A stretch of 9,373 bases of DNA from CAYGZA01 sp964354135 (lineage in GTDB: Bacteria; Planctomycetota; Planctomycetia; Pirellulales; Thermoguttaceae), in the NCBI GenBank assembly GCA_964354135.1, contig CAYGZA010000277.1, positions 1-9,373 on the forward strand, in the 5' to 3' direction. Numbering within the stretch: position 1 is the first letter of the stretch; every line of letters begins with the position of its first letter. Under the pieces are notes generated by a model that saw only the letters and a program-made list of their open reading frames with translations, did no database searches and was not told where the DNA came from. Made by a program: the position numbers and the translations under genes. Below, in pieces: positions 1 to 5,206 of the stretch.

Positions 1-65
1 CTACCTCATAGCCCAACAGAGAAAATGTGGGTAAAACTAAGGCTTCCAGCCTGTCGTTCCCTCTC

Positions 66-89
66 GTTGCGAAGCTCCAGCTTCGCAAC
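66..89. repeat. Perfect 11-bp hairpin
   Basis: GTTGCGAAGCT (66-76) pairs perfectly with AGCTTCGCAAC (79-89) around a two-base CC centre. There is no T tract after it, so it is not a convincing intrinsic terminator. The form is that of short dispersed palindromes seen between planctomycete genes. A related but not identical palindrome, also containing GAAGCT, overlaps the nadB stop codon at 6958-6978. Confidence 0.6.
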
Positions 90-135
90 GCTCTCCCTAA
101 CCCCCAGTCCCTGATCCCTAATCCCTCTCCCCTCT

Positions 136-195
136 CCTCCACCCCACGACCCGTCTGCCTCCTGATTCTGGAGGCGGGAGACTGGAGGGTGGAGG
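136..195. repeat. Nested imperfect inverted repeat
   Basis: CCTCCACCC (136-144) is the exact reverse complement of GGGTGGAGG (187-195). Inside it, GTCT/AGAC (153-156 and 179-182) and GCCTCC/GGAGGC (157-162 and 170-175) also pair, giving a long hairpin with internal loops and a seven-base apical loop. The two arms are strongly purine/pyrimidine biased. The function is unknown; it could be an eroded MITE-like element or a structured non-coding repeat. Confidence 0.5.
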
Positions 196-201
196 GCGTA
201 G

Positions 202-301
202 GACGGGCTTTCAATCCGTCGAACGTAGGCCGGTCGCTTTGCGACCGGGGTGCGGGTCACGGAGTGCCCCGCCTACTTTGGGGCGGATTGGAGATCCGCC
301 C
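202..301. repeat. Cluster of GTAGG/CCTAC-flanked hairpins
   Basis: Three hairpins lie in tandem. The first pairs GACGGG (202-207) with TCCGTC (215-220), with one G-T wobble. The second pairs CCGGTCGC (230-237) with GCGACCGG (241-248) across TTT and is enclosed by GTAGG (225-229) and CCTAC (272-276). The third pairs GGGCGGAT (281-288) with ATCCGCCC (294-301). Each is next to a GTAGG or CCTAC pentamer, suggesting copies of one dispersed repeat family. This resembles interspersed non-coding repeats known from planctomycete spacers, but the family assignment is inference. Confidence 0.55.
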
Positions 302-363
302 TACGAGTTGGCGAATGGTCGTAGTCGGGTCAATGGCGCTTTGGAAGCGGACCTTCGGTCAAG

Positions 364-421
364 CGCGTGCCGAAGCAGGGCTTGGGCACGCGGGGACGTC
401 GGCTGTAACGGCTTGTTAGGA
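364..421 (-). other. Truncated integron attC (R'' end and terminal hairpin)
   Basis: Read on the minus strand, the stop codon of the 416-913 gene is embedded in TCCTAAC (421-415), which fits the YYYAAC core of an attC R'' box. It is followed by an L''-like stretch and a stable terminal hairpin: CGCGTGCC/GGCACGCG (364-371 and 385-392) with an inner AAGC/GCTT. I cannot find the matching L' and R' (GTTRRRY) half further along, so the site looks truncated by deletion or by the repeat-rich DNA that follows. The R'' heptamer is the exact complement of GTTAGGA at 1442-1448, the start of the same cassette, as expected for a real cassette. Confidence 0.5.
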
Positions 422-913
422 ATTCTCCTCGTCGATCCATTCCACCGCAAAGGTATTCCGGAACCAGGTTCTCACAATGGCCTCGCCCGGCTGCCCCAGG
501 AATAACCACAGACTCTGGAGAGCAAGCATCCAACGCGTGAAATGCTCTCCGTTAATATCGATGACGCTAGCGTGCTTTGGTTCCGCGAAATGGCGTAAGT
601 CCTCGTATGTCGAATTGAACTCCTTCAGGGTTGATCGCAGTTTGGGATCGGGCACAAGCTCGGCCAGCAGGTTCTCAACATTCGGGACATGCGACGATGT
701 GCTGGACGTATTCTGTCCGAGTAGTTGGCTGGCGCTTGTGCCAGCGAGGACCAAAATGATGCATGCTTCCTCGAAGAACTTATTGAAGCCACATTCTTCC
801 TCGCGAAATCGTTTTTCCAGATCACGCCACCTGTCAATAGCGATCTTCCACGTTGCCAATTGAATGTTGAAGACGCTGGGATCTTCGGTGCTTTGTTCGG
901 CAAACACCTTCAT
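416..913 (-). CDS. Hypothetical cassette protein, HEPN-like motif
   Basis: The gene encodes 165 residues. I do not recognise the family. The protein is predicted mostly helical with no signal peptide or membrane segment: a tryptophan- and arginine-rich helix at about 17-38, a hydrophobic helix at about 46-66, a polar Ser/Thr linker at 67-76, and a C-terminal helical half. The C-terminal half holds RHFAEPKH (R107 to H114), which fits the R-X(4-6)-H pattern of HEPN ribonuclease folds. This is a short pattern and weak evidence. The start at 913 is fixed by AGGAGG nine bases upstream. The stop TAA lies inside the R'' box of the following attC remnant. The gene follows 977-1441 by 63 nt on the same strand, so the two are probably cotranscribed. 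It could be a toxin or defence component, which is inference; real gene status is fairly secure. Confidence 0.75.
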   Translation of the reverse strand: MKVFAEQSTEDPSVFNIQLATWKIAIDRWRDLEKRFREEECGFNKFFEEACIILVLAGTSASQLLGQNTSSTSSHVPNVENLLAELVPDPKLRSTLKEFNSTYEDLRHFAEPKHASVIDINGEHFTRWMLALQSLWLFLGQPGEAIVRTWFRNTFAVEWIDEENS

Positions 914-923
914 CTCTACTGGA

Positions 924-929
924 CCTCCT
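924..929 (-). promoter_or_regulatory. Strong ribosome binding site
   Basis: AGGAGG on the minus strand lies nine to ten bases before the ATG at 913 and decides that start. It contrasts with the upstream gene of the pair, which has no usable Shine-Dalgarno. The 62-nt gap also contains a short AGGGCG/CGCCCT palindrome around 942-955. Confidence 0.7.
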
Positions 930-976
930 ATTTGATTGGGGAGGGCGTGCGCCCTATCCCTGAAGGCGCAGCTACG

Positions 977-1441
977 TCACGCATTTCTGACCTCGACCTC
1001 GACACAACTTCCCTCTTGCAGGTCCAGCACATGGACGAGCCGCACCGGGGAATAGGCCTCGACCAGGTTGTTCAACGGTCTGTCTTTTGCACGACGGATC
1101 AGCGCTGGCTCTGTGCGTTCTGAAGCTCGAATCACAGCTCGGTAGTACAGGTAACCACCGCGCAGGTTCGGGATTCTTGACTTGCCATTCGGATACTTGA
1201 TTAGCGATGGGTGTTCGAAATAGCACTCGCACAGATGACCCAGGCGCTCAACCACTCCATCTTCAACGCGCAGGTTGAGTGATCCTGGTTCCAACCTGAT
1301 CCATCCTATGCATGCACACAGCTCAACCTCTCGTTTCGGATTGATGCGCAGCAGTTCCGCCTCTCCGGGCGGACCACCGCCGCCAGCTTTCGAGCTGCGA
1401 AAAGTGACCTCACCCTTGAAAGTGAATGTGTCCAATGACAT
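977..1441 (-). CDS. Hypothetical cassette protein, CxC pairs
   Basis: The gene encodes 154 residues of unknown family. The sequence looks beta-rich and soluble: short alternating hydrophobic strands (about 5-15, 38-50, 54-60), a glycine/proline loop GGGGPPG near 20-26, and a charged C-terminal half. Two CxC pairs, CAC at 42-44 and CEC at 71-73 next to H69, could bind a metal, but this is conjecture. The ATG at 1439-1441 directly abuts the attC R' heptamer GTTAGGA. There is no spaced Shine-Dalgarno, so translation may depend on the upstream transcript or be leaderless, as happens for genes at cassette boundaries. The gene ends 63 nt before 416-913 on the same strand. It is likely to function with that gene because both travel in one cassette. 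Confidence 0.7.
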   Translation of the reverse strand: MSLDTFTFKGEVTFRSSKAGGGGPPGEAELLRINPKREVELCACIGWIRLEPGSLNLRVEDGVVERLGHLCECYFEHPSLIKYPNGKSRIPNLRGGYLYYRAVIRASERTEPALIRRAKDRPLNNLVEAYSPVRLVHVLDLQEGSCVEVEVRNA

Positions 1442-1567
1442 TCCTAACGACCAAGCTCAGCGACCGCCGCCGGGGACGCGCTCCCGCGGGAGCTGCCGCG
1501 TTGAAGTCGTCCCGAACCGTACGACTGCCCAGCGGGGCGGCGGTTCGCTGCAGCGCACTGGTTAGGG
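1442..1567 (-). other. Integron attC recombination site
   Basis: On the minus strand the site runs from CCCTAAC (1567-1561, R'') to GTTAGGA (1448-1442, R'). CTAAC and GTTAG pair. Next come two 6-nt non-pairing spacers (CAGTGC and TTGGTC), then a stem in which GGCGGCGGTCGCTGAGC pairs with the opposite arm over 17 bp except for two single extra bases on one side. A long terminal variable region of roughly 60 nt follows. This matches the R/L box, unpaired central spacer and extrahelical-base layout of attC sites. The total of about 125 nt is within the known range. The last bases of R' and R'' do not pair, as expected because R' bases 2-7 belong to the next cassette. I judged the structure by eye. 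Confidence 0.75.
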
Positions 1568-1603
1568 GACTTCATGTCACGATGGTTTGGTATTCGGTAT
1601 TTT

Positions 1604-1648
1604 GGGGACACCTTACTAAACTCCACCGGAATTACGTATGCTGTCCCC
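1604..1648. repeat. REP/RAYT-like palindrome
   Basis: Two 21-nt arms face each other with a three-base centre. Plus-strand 1604-1624 and minus-strand 1648-1628 both begin GGGGACA and agree at 16 of 21 positions, including TAC and the closing TCC. The GGGGACA...TAC...TCC pattern resembles the REP-type palindromes mobilised by Y1 transposases (RAYTs) in many bacteria; this likeness is from memory. The downstream arm overlaps the 3' end of the gene at 1632-2195, supplying its last residues and its stop codon. No transposase gene lies in the window. Confidence 0.55.
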
Positions 1649-2195
1649 GGAACTCTTCTTTCTTGGGCTCAATCCGTGTGCGTTCCACAACTTGCTCCAC
1701 TGTGCGTTCCACAACTTGATCCACTGTGCGTTCCACAACTTGATCCAATAGAGACTCGTGCCGCGCTTCCTCTGGCACGCTGGCCGTGGGGCCTCCGGGC
1801 CCACCAACGGGCTCACCGTTCGTCGGTGTTCCCTCCGTCGTTCTGGCTGGAGGCTTCAATTCGTTTTTCGCCCACTCCAACAGTTTGTTGAGGTACTCTT
1901 CCGCGAGGTCATTCCGGCGGCCGGCCTCTTCGGGTGGGAGTCGCTTGCCTAGATCGGTGTAGCGTATTAGGTTCCGCCACCAAAGCGATTGCGGGTAAGG
2001 CAGTTTGGGCTTCTTTCCGCGGCCGTAGATGCGCTGCAGACGTTGCACCGCGGGCTTGACGGAGGTTTGGACGATTGGGCGAAGTGCCTCGTCTTCCTCG
2101 TCTTCCTCGTAACGTTCGGATTGCGGAATGTTCTCGTTGCTGTACTCTTCCGCCTTCTCGATGAACTCTTTCAGGGCCTCTCTACGCTCTGACAT
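1632..2195 (-). CDS. Hypothetical protein with C-terminal octapeptide repeats
   Basis: The gene encodes 187 residues, not recognised. It has an acidic helical N-terminus with a Glu/Asp run (about 30-35), a basic, tryptophan-containing middle (about 45-95), and a helix around 97-112. A Pro/Gly/Thr-rich disordered linker (about 113-145) is followed by three octads of the form DQVVERTV (about 149-171), which would suit a coiled coil. There is no signal peptide or transmembrane segment. I chose the ATG at 2193-2195 over an in-frame upstream start at 2252 because an AAAGGTGG site lies just before it and the extra 19 residues would run through a strong hairpin. The last residues (EFRGQHT) and stop are encoded by a REP-like palindrome, so the original C-terminus may have been lost. 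The gene lies 103 nt after the helix-turn-helix gene on the same strand. Confidence 0.6.
   Translation of the reverse strand: MSERREALKEFIEKAEEYSNENIPQSERYEEDEEDEALRPIVQTSVKPAVQRLQRIYGRGKKPKLPYPQSLWWRNLIRYTDLGKRLPPEEAGRRNDLAEEYLNKLLEWAKNELKPPARTTEGTPTNGEPVGGPGGPTASVPEEARHESLLDQVVERTVDQVVERTVEQVVERTRIEPKKEEFRGQHT
1677..1748. repeat. Three tandem 24-bp repeats
   Basis: Three head-to-tail 24-bp units (1677-1700, 1701-1724, 1725-1748) differ by one base from unit to unit: one change near the end of the first, one at the last base of the third. The unit is a multiple of three and keeps frame, giving three DQVVERTV-like octads in the gene at 1632-2195. Near identity at the DNA level implies recent expansion by slippage or unequal crossing over. 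There are no spacers, so it is not a CRISPR. Confidence 0.85.
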
Positions 2196-2219
2196 GACGC
2201 ACCACCTTTCTGCCGGGCG

Positions 2220-2263
2220 GCCGGCCGTCGGTGCGGGGTGGTGCCGCCACACCGATAGCCGGC
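2220..2263. promoter_or_regulatory. Long hairpin between two genes
   Basis: Bases 2220-2236 pair with 2247-2263 over 17 positions (14 matched, one further G-T wobble) around a 10-base loop. The hairpin sits between the helix-turn-helix gene and the downstream gene starting at 2195, just upstream of the latter's ribosome binding site. There is no T tract on the minus strand, so it looks more like an mRNA stability or attenuation element or a dispersed repeat than a terminator. Confidence 0.45.
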
Positions 2264-2298
2264 CCGCGGGGATCAGCCGCTACCCGGCCTAGGAGTTT

Positions 2299-2676
2299 TC
2301 ATTCGGCCGTGTTGGACCCCACGGGCCTTGCCCGGCCGGCAAGCAGGCCAAGCCCTTCCAGCAAGCGGAAGGCGGTTCGCGAAGCCAAGCTGAGTTCGAT
2401 ACCCTCGCCTAAACATTGCGACACCACATCGACTGCGTCATCGGCTAGCTTCCCCAGCCGAAGGGTCGCGGCGTCCCTCAGCTCCCCCCTCTGCCGGCTC
2501 AATTCCGCCTGAAAGCCTGCGTCGTTTTTCAGGCACTCGTACAAGGTGCCGCGGTGGACCCCGGCCGCCCGGGCCGCATCGGTCCGTGTTGCACCGCCCA
2601 TCAGGGCTCCGATTGCCGCCAATTGGCTTGCCGAAAGCTCCCCCGGTGTCGGGTTTTGTGGTGTTTCGTCGGCCAT
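2299..2676 (-). CDS. Small helix-turn-helix protein, phage small-terminase-like
   Basis: The gene encodes 125 residues. Residues 15-60 form a helix-turn-helix: LSASQLAAIGALMGGAT, then TDAARAAGV and the recognition helix HRGTLYECL, followed by the DAGFQAEL segment. This layout is characteristic of the phBC6A51-type proteins often annotated as HTH or small-terminase-like in phages and planctomycetes. Residues 60-115 are predicted helical and may mediate oligomerisation. The ATG at 2674-2676 is preferred to an upstream in-frame ATG at 2721 because a GAGGGG ribosome binding site precedes it and the HTH domain would then begin near the N-terminus. Next downstream on the same strand is the unknown gene ending at 1632. 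No portal or large terminase is visible, so this may be a phage relic or a stand-alone DNA-binding protein. Confidence 0.75.
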   Translation of the reverse strand: MADETPQNPTPGELSASQLAAIGALMGGATRTDAARAAGVHRGTLYECLKNDAGFQAELSRQRGELRDAATLRLGKLADDAVDVVSQCLGEGIELSLASRTAFRLLEGLGLLAGRARPVGSNTAE

Positions 2677-2835
2677 CGGCCCCCCCTCGTGCGTCCGGAC
2701 TTGCCCACGCCTCGGCTTCACCGTGATTTTACCATCAATCGAAAATCGAAGGGCCCCCGCATCGGGTGCCCCCCTCGTTCACTTGCCTAGCCGGCCGCCC
2801 CCAGCGACACTCGGACCCCCGATCTACTTGGTCTA

Positions 2836-2865
2836 TTGACTTCCCGTGTTTGGGCGGACTATGCC
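2836..2865 (+). promoter_or_regulatory. Possible promoter of the PEP-CTERM gene
   Basis: TTGACT (2836-2841) is five of six for a -35 box. Eighteen bases later comes a weak -10, TATGCC (2860-2865). A perfect CCGTGA-AG-TCACGG palindrome (2871-2884) sits at the expected transcript start and could be an operator. The rest of the 2677-2930 gap between the divergent genes shows nothing further that I can name. Confidence 0.25.
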
Positions 2866-2930
2866 AGAGGCCGTGAAGTCACGGACGGGACTCGGAACGG
2901 GGCACCTTCTGGGCACGGGGAGGACTCATC

Positions 2931-3869
2931 ATGAAACGGCTGGTCTTGTGCGTGGCGGCGGTGTTTGTCGCTGCAACATGCGCGGAAGCGGGAATCGTTG
3001 TGTGGGGCTACGATGGGGAAGGCCAAGTCAGCGACACACCCGACGGTGACTTCGTTGCCGTCGCAGCCGGTGCTCTTCACTGCCTCGCGCTCAGGTCCGA
3101 TGGCTCCGTGGCCGCATGGGGGGAGATGACTGCCGGTAATACCGCCATCCCGCCCGGCAGGACCTTCAACGCGATTGCAGCCGGCACGGCGTTCAACATC
3201 GGTATTCAGACTAACGGCACTCTCTTCGGCTGGGGATTCAATGAGCACGGCGAAACGAACGTTCCCAGCGGTACTTTCAAAGCCATTTCAGCGGGTAACG
3301 CTCATGCCGTGGGCATCAGAACAGATGGAACGTTGGCCCAGTGGGGACCGGCGTCACTCGGCCCGCCACCTAGTGACTGGTTTACGGCTGTCGCAGCAGG
3401 TTGGGATTCCTGCATCGGATTGAGAACCGACGGCACATTGGTCGGCTGGGGTAACGATCAGGGGGGCCGAATAGACGTTCCCGGTACCGGTACGTACACC
3501 GCAATCGCACAGGGCAGGAGTCACGGCCTTGCACTCAAGCCCGATGGTACGGTGGTGGGTTGGGGTGACAACACTTACGGCCAACTTGACATTCCTGAGG
3601 GTACGTTCGTGGCTATCGCGGCCGGTGGGGAGGTAAGCTTAGGGCTGAGGGCAGACGGTTCCATCGCCGCATGGGGAAAAGACGACAACGGACAACTCAA
3701 CGTTCCCAGCGGTAGTTTTGACGCCATTTCGATAGGTCCGTGGGGATCTTTCGGGATGGCTTTGCAGGCCAACGCCATCCCCGAACCCTGTACCCTCATC
3801 GTCTGGTCGCTTCTCGGGGCCTCGGGCATCGGTGCCGGCTGGTGGCGACGGCGGCGGCGGGCGGCGTGA
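2931..3869 (+). CDS. Secreted RCC1-repeat PEP-CTERM protein
   Basis: The gene encodes 312 residues. Residues 1-20 form a Sec signal peptide (KR, hydrophobic core, AEA before G21). Residues about 22-280 contain seven RCC1-like units, each with a (V/A)xWG strand, a G(Q/E)xxxP turn, a FxAIAAG strand and an LRxDG(T/S) end; seven is the count of a complete beta-propeller. The C-terminus is a PEP-CTERM sorting signal: IPEP at 283-286, a hydrophobic helix, then WWRRRRRAA. The protein is therefore expected to be exported, anchored through the tail and processed by an exosortase encoded elsewhere, then exposed on or outside the cell envelope. The propeller probably binds a partner or polysaccharide; its ligand is unknown. 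The start is supported by GGGGAGGA six bases upstream. The gene stands alone and converges with the methyltransferase gene. Confidence 0.9.
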   Translation: MKRLVLCVAAVFVAATCAEAGIVVWGYDGEGQVSDTPDGDFVAVAAGALHCLALRSDGSVAAWGEMTAGNTAIPPGRTFNAIAAGTAFNIGIQTNGTLFGWGFNEHGETNVPSGTFKAISAGNAHAVGIRTDGTLAQWGPASLGPPPSDWFTAVAAGWDSCIGLRTDGTLVGWGNDQGGRIDVPGTGTYTAIAQGRSHGLALKPDGTVVGWGDNTYGQLDIPEGTFVAIAAGGEVSLGLRADGSIAAWGKDDNGQLNVPSGSFDAISIGPWGSFGMALQANAIPEPCTLIVWSLLGASGIGAGWWRRRRRAA

Positions 3870-3901
3870 GGCAAGCCGGCTGGGTCGGCAGACGGGCCGC
3901 C

Positions 3902-3933
3902 GGGGAAAGGTGGTTCCCCAGGAAAATCCGGGG
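3902..3933. terminator. Hairpins between convergent genes
   Basis: GGGGAA (3902-3907) pairs with TTCCCC (3914-3919). An alternative stem uses CCCC (3916-3919) with GGGG (3930-3933) plus GGA/TCC inside. They occupy the short gap between the convergent stop codons at 3869 and 3939, the usual place for a shared terminator. Neither strand has a clear T tract, so the call is tentative. Confidence 0.35.
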
Positions 3934-3938
3934 ACGCA

Positions 3939-4784
3939 TTACTGGTTTCGCCGCTTCTGCGCGTACTCGAAGTAGTGAGGATCGACCTCGATACCCACGG
4001 AGTTGCGGCCCCACCGCGACGCAGCCAAGTTGGTCGTCCCAGTCCCCATGAACGGATCGAGGACCGTATCGCCCACGAAGCTGAACATCCGGATCAGCCG
4101 CTCGGCGAGTTCGACGGGGAATGGCGCGGGGTGGTCCTTTGTCGAGGCCCCGGGCAGGCCCGTCCAAATCTGCTGGAACCATTCCCGGTGGCAATCCTCG
4201 GGGATGATGCTCAGCACGCGCGTGGCCACCGAGGGAGCGCGGTAGCCGCCCGGCTTGCGCTGCATGAGGATGAACTCGATGTCGTTCTTGATAACCGCAT
4301 TCGGCTCGTAGGGCTTGCCCAGGAAGCTGGACCCGTTCTCGACCTCGTAGACCGCGTTGGCGATCTTGTGCCAGATGATCGGGGCCAGGTTGTCGTAGCC
4401 GATCCTCCGGCAGTGCTCCTGGATCGAGGCGTGCAGCGGAACGACCGTATGCCGCCCCTGGTTCTTGCGGCGAGAAAGGCACACGTCGCCGACCACGCAG
4501 ATCAGCCGCCCGCCGGGAACCAGGGCCTCGAAACACCGCTGCCAGACATTGTCCAGCTCCGCGAGGAAGTCTTCGTACTCGGCGACGAAACCCAATTGCC
4601 CCTCGCTTCTCCGGTACTCCTTAAGCGTCCAGTAGGGGGGTGAGCACAGCACCAAGTGGATGCTCTTCGGCTCCAATTCCATGCTGCGGGCATCGCCCAG
4701 CCGCAGGTCGTGATGCGTGGGAATCTCCTTGACGGCGGACTCAATCTGCGAGGTCAGCTTCCGGTCCTTGGCAATTCGCGGCAT
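3939..4784 (-). CDS. Orphan beta-class DNA methyltransferase (probable m4C)
   Basis: The gene encodes 281 residues. It transfers a methyl group from S-adenosylmethionine to an exocyclic amino group in DNA. Catalytic motif IV is SPPYW (48-52). The SAM-binding motif I, DPFMGTGTT (243-251), comes after it, with the acidic GIEVD strand at 264-268. The order IV, variable target-recognition region, X (HPAPFP, near 218-224), I is the permuted beta class. The SPP form of motif IV favours N4-cytosine over N6-adenine, but does not prove it. The protein is complete and of usual length. No restriction endonuclease gene is adjacent, so it is an orphan or solitary methylase in this window. The ATG at 4784 has no Shine-Dalgarno. 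A well-formed site and ATG lie 60 nt upstream in the same frame, separated by a single TAG. Confidence 0.9.
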   Translation of the reverse strand: MPRIAKDRKLTSQIESAVKEIPTHHDLRLGDARSMELEPKSIHLVLCSPPYWTLKEYRRSEGQLGFVAEYEDFLAELDNVWQRCFEALVPGGRLICVVGDVCLSRRKNQGRHTVVPLHASIQEHCRRIGYDNLAPIIWHKIANAVYEVENGSSFLGKPYEPNAVIKNDIEFILMQRKPGGYRAPSVATRVLSIIPEDCHREWFQQIWTGLPGASTKDHPAPFPVELAERLIRMFSFVGDTVLDPFMGTGTTNLAASRWGRNSVGIEVDPHYFEYAQKRRNQ

Positions 4785-4790
4785 CGCAGT

Positions 4791-4844
4791 CTACGGGTCG
4801 TCAAGCTGCCGAACCGGGGGCGGCAGTAGGTGAGCAAAGTCCAT
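4791..4844 (-). CDS. 17-codon leader ORF before the methyltransferase
   Basis: ATG at 4842-4844 is preceded by AAGGAG five bases upstream, a far better ribosome binding site than that of the methyltransferase. It encodes MDFAHLLPPPVRQLDDP and stops at TAG (4791-4793), six bases before the methyltransferase ATG and in the same frame. Either this is a short leader whose translation lets ribosomes reinitiate on the methylase, or the methylase once began here and an amber mutation now divides it. The proline triplet PPP could slow ribosomes. It is read only from sequence; no homology is recognised. Confidence 0.4.
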   Translation of the reverse strand: MDFAHLLPPPVRQLDDP

Positions 4845-4863
4845 CCCGTCTCCTTCCGGCCTC

Positions 4864-4893
4864 ATTGTAACCAACCGCCACACGTCGAGAAAA
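4864..4893 (-). promoter_or_regulatory. Possible methyltransferase promoter
   Basis: On the minus strand, TACAAT (4869-4864) is five of six for a -10 box, and the weak TTTTCT (4893-4888) lies 18 bases upstream as a -35. Transcription would start about 15 nt before the leader ATG at 4844. That short leader would make the 17-codon frame the first one ribosomes meet. Confidence 0.35.
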
Positions 4894-5206
4894 CCCCTGA
4901 AAATTACGCAGCCGCCCGGGTAAGCGGTACGCCAACGCGAGGACGGTCGGGCGGCACGCCCTGAGGCTCCTAAGGGCGTGGCAGGCGTTGCTTTCGGCGT
5001 GGCCTGCCGTGATGCTGCTTGGGCATCGAAAAGGCGTGCGTCGCGGTGGTGCCCAGCGGCAAGGCACGAGGGTCTTCCTCCCAAGACGTAGGGGGCATGG
5101 CGAACTGGCGGTCGGCTTGTTACGCTATCAAGAAGCGCTGGTTTGAGACGTAGCGGCCGGCCAACAAGAGCTTCGCGTTTTGAGCGCCGCGTGCCCTCAC
5201 CCCTTG

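Larger units (their letters stand above)
1..415. other. Gene-free, repeat-rich region
   Basis: I see no credible gene here. The open frames on both strands are arginine/proline-rich, lack a supported start, and cross several inverted repeats. The stretch is a patchwork of hairpins (66-89, 136-195, 202-220, 230-248, 281-301) followed by the remnant attC end near 364-421. Runs resembling the polypyrimidine spacer text common in planctomycete intergenic DNA lie at about 90-150. It appears to be non-coding spacer that has collected short repeats at the distal end of the cassette region. Confidence 0.6.
364..1447 (-). mobile_element. Two-gene integron gene cassette (3' end damaged)
   Basis: The segment begins (minus strand) at the G/TTAGGA crossover point of a complete attC at 1442-1567. 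It contains two same-strand unknown genes and ends in an R'' box overlapping the last stop codon. In integrons a cassette's first six bases complement the R'' of its own attC; here TTAGGA at the start and TCCTAA at the end match exactly. The first gene starts immediately at the boundary and the second ends inside the attC, both usual for cassettes. No integrase gene lies in the window, so this could be a distal array piece or an integrase-less attC cluster. Base composition is visibly nearer 50% G+C than the flanking core genes. Confidence 0.6.

Noticed and set aside
95..101. CCCTAAC heptamer as another attC R'' box
   Set aside because: It lies in a pyrimidine-rich run with no paired R' box or L stem nearby, and in the opposite orientation to the cassette.
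27..419. 130-codon plus-strand open frame
   Set aside because: It crosses hairpins and the attC remnant, lacks a supported start, and has a composition unlike a real protein.
1677..1748. CRISPR array
   Set aside because: The three 24-bp units are contiguous without spacers and keep a reading frame.
2231..2252. Earlier start (ATG complement at 2252) for the 1632-2195 gene
   Set aside because: There is no ribosome binding site, and the extra 19 residues would be encoded by the strong hairpin at 2220-2263.
3975..4643. 222-codon plus-strand frame opposite the methyltransferase
   Set aside because: The minus strand carries intact methyltransferase motifs, so this is a shadow frame.
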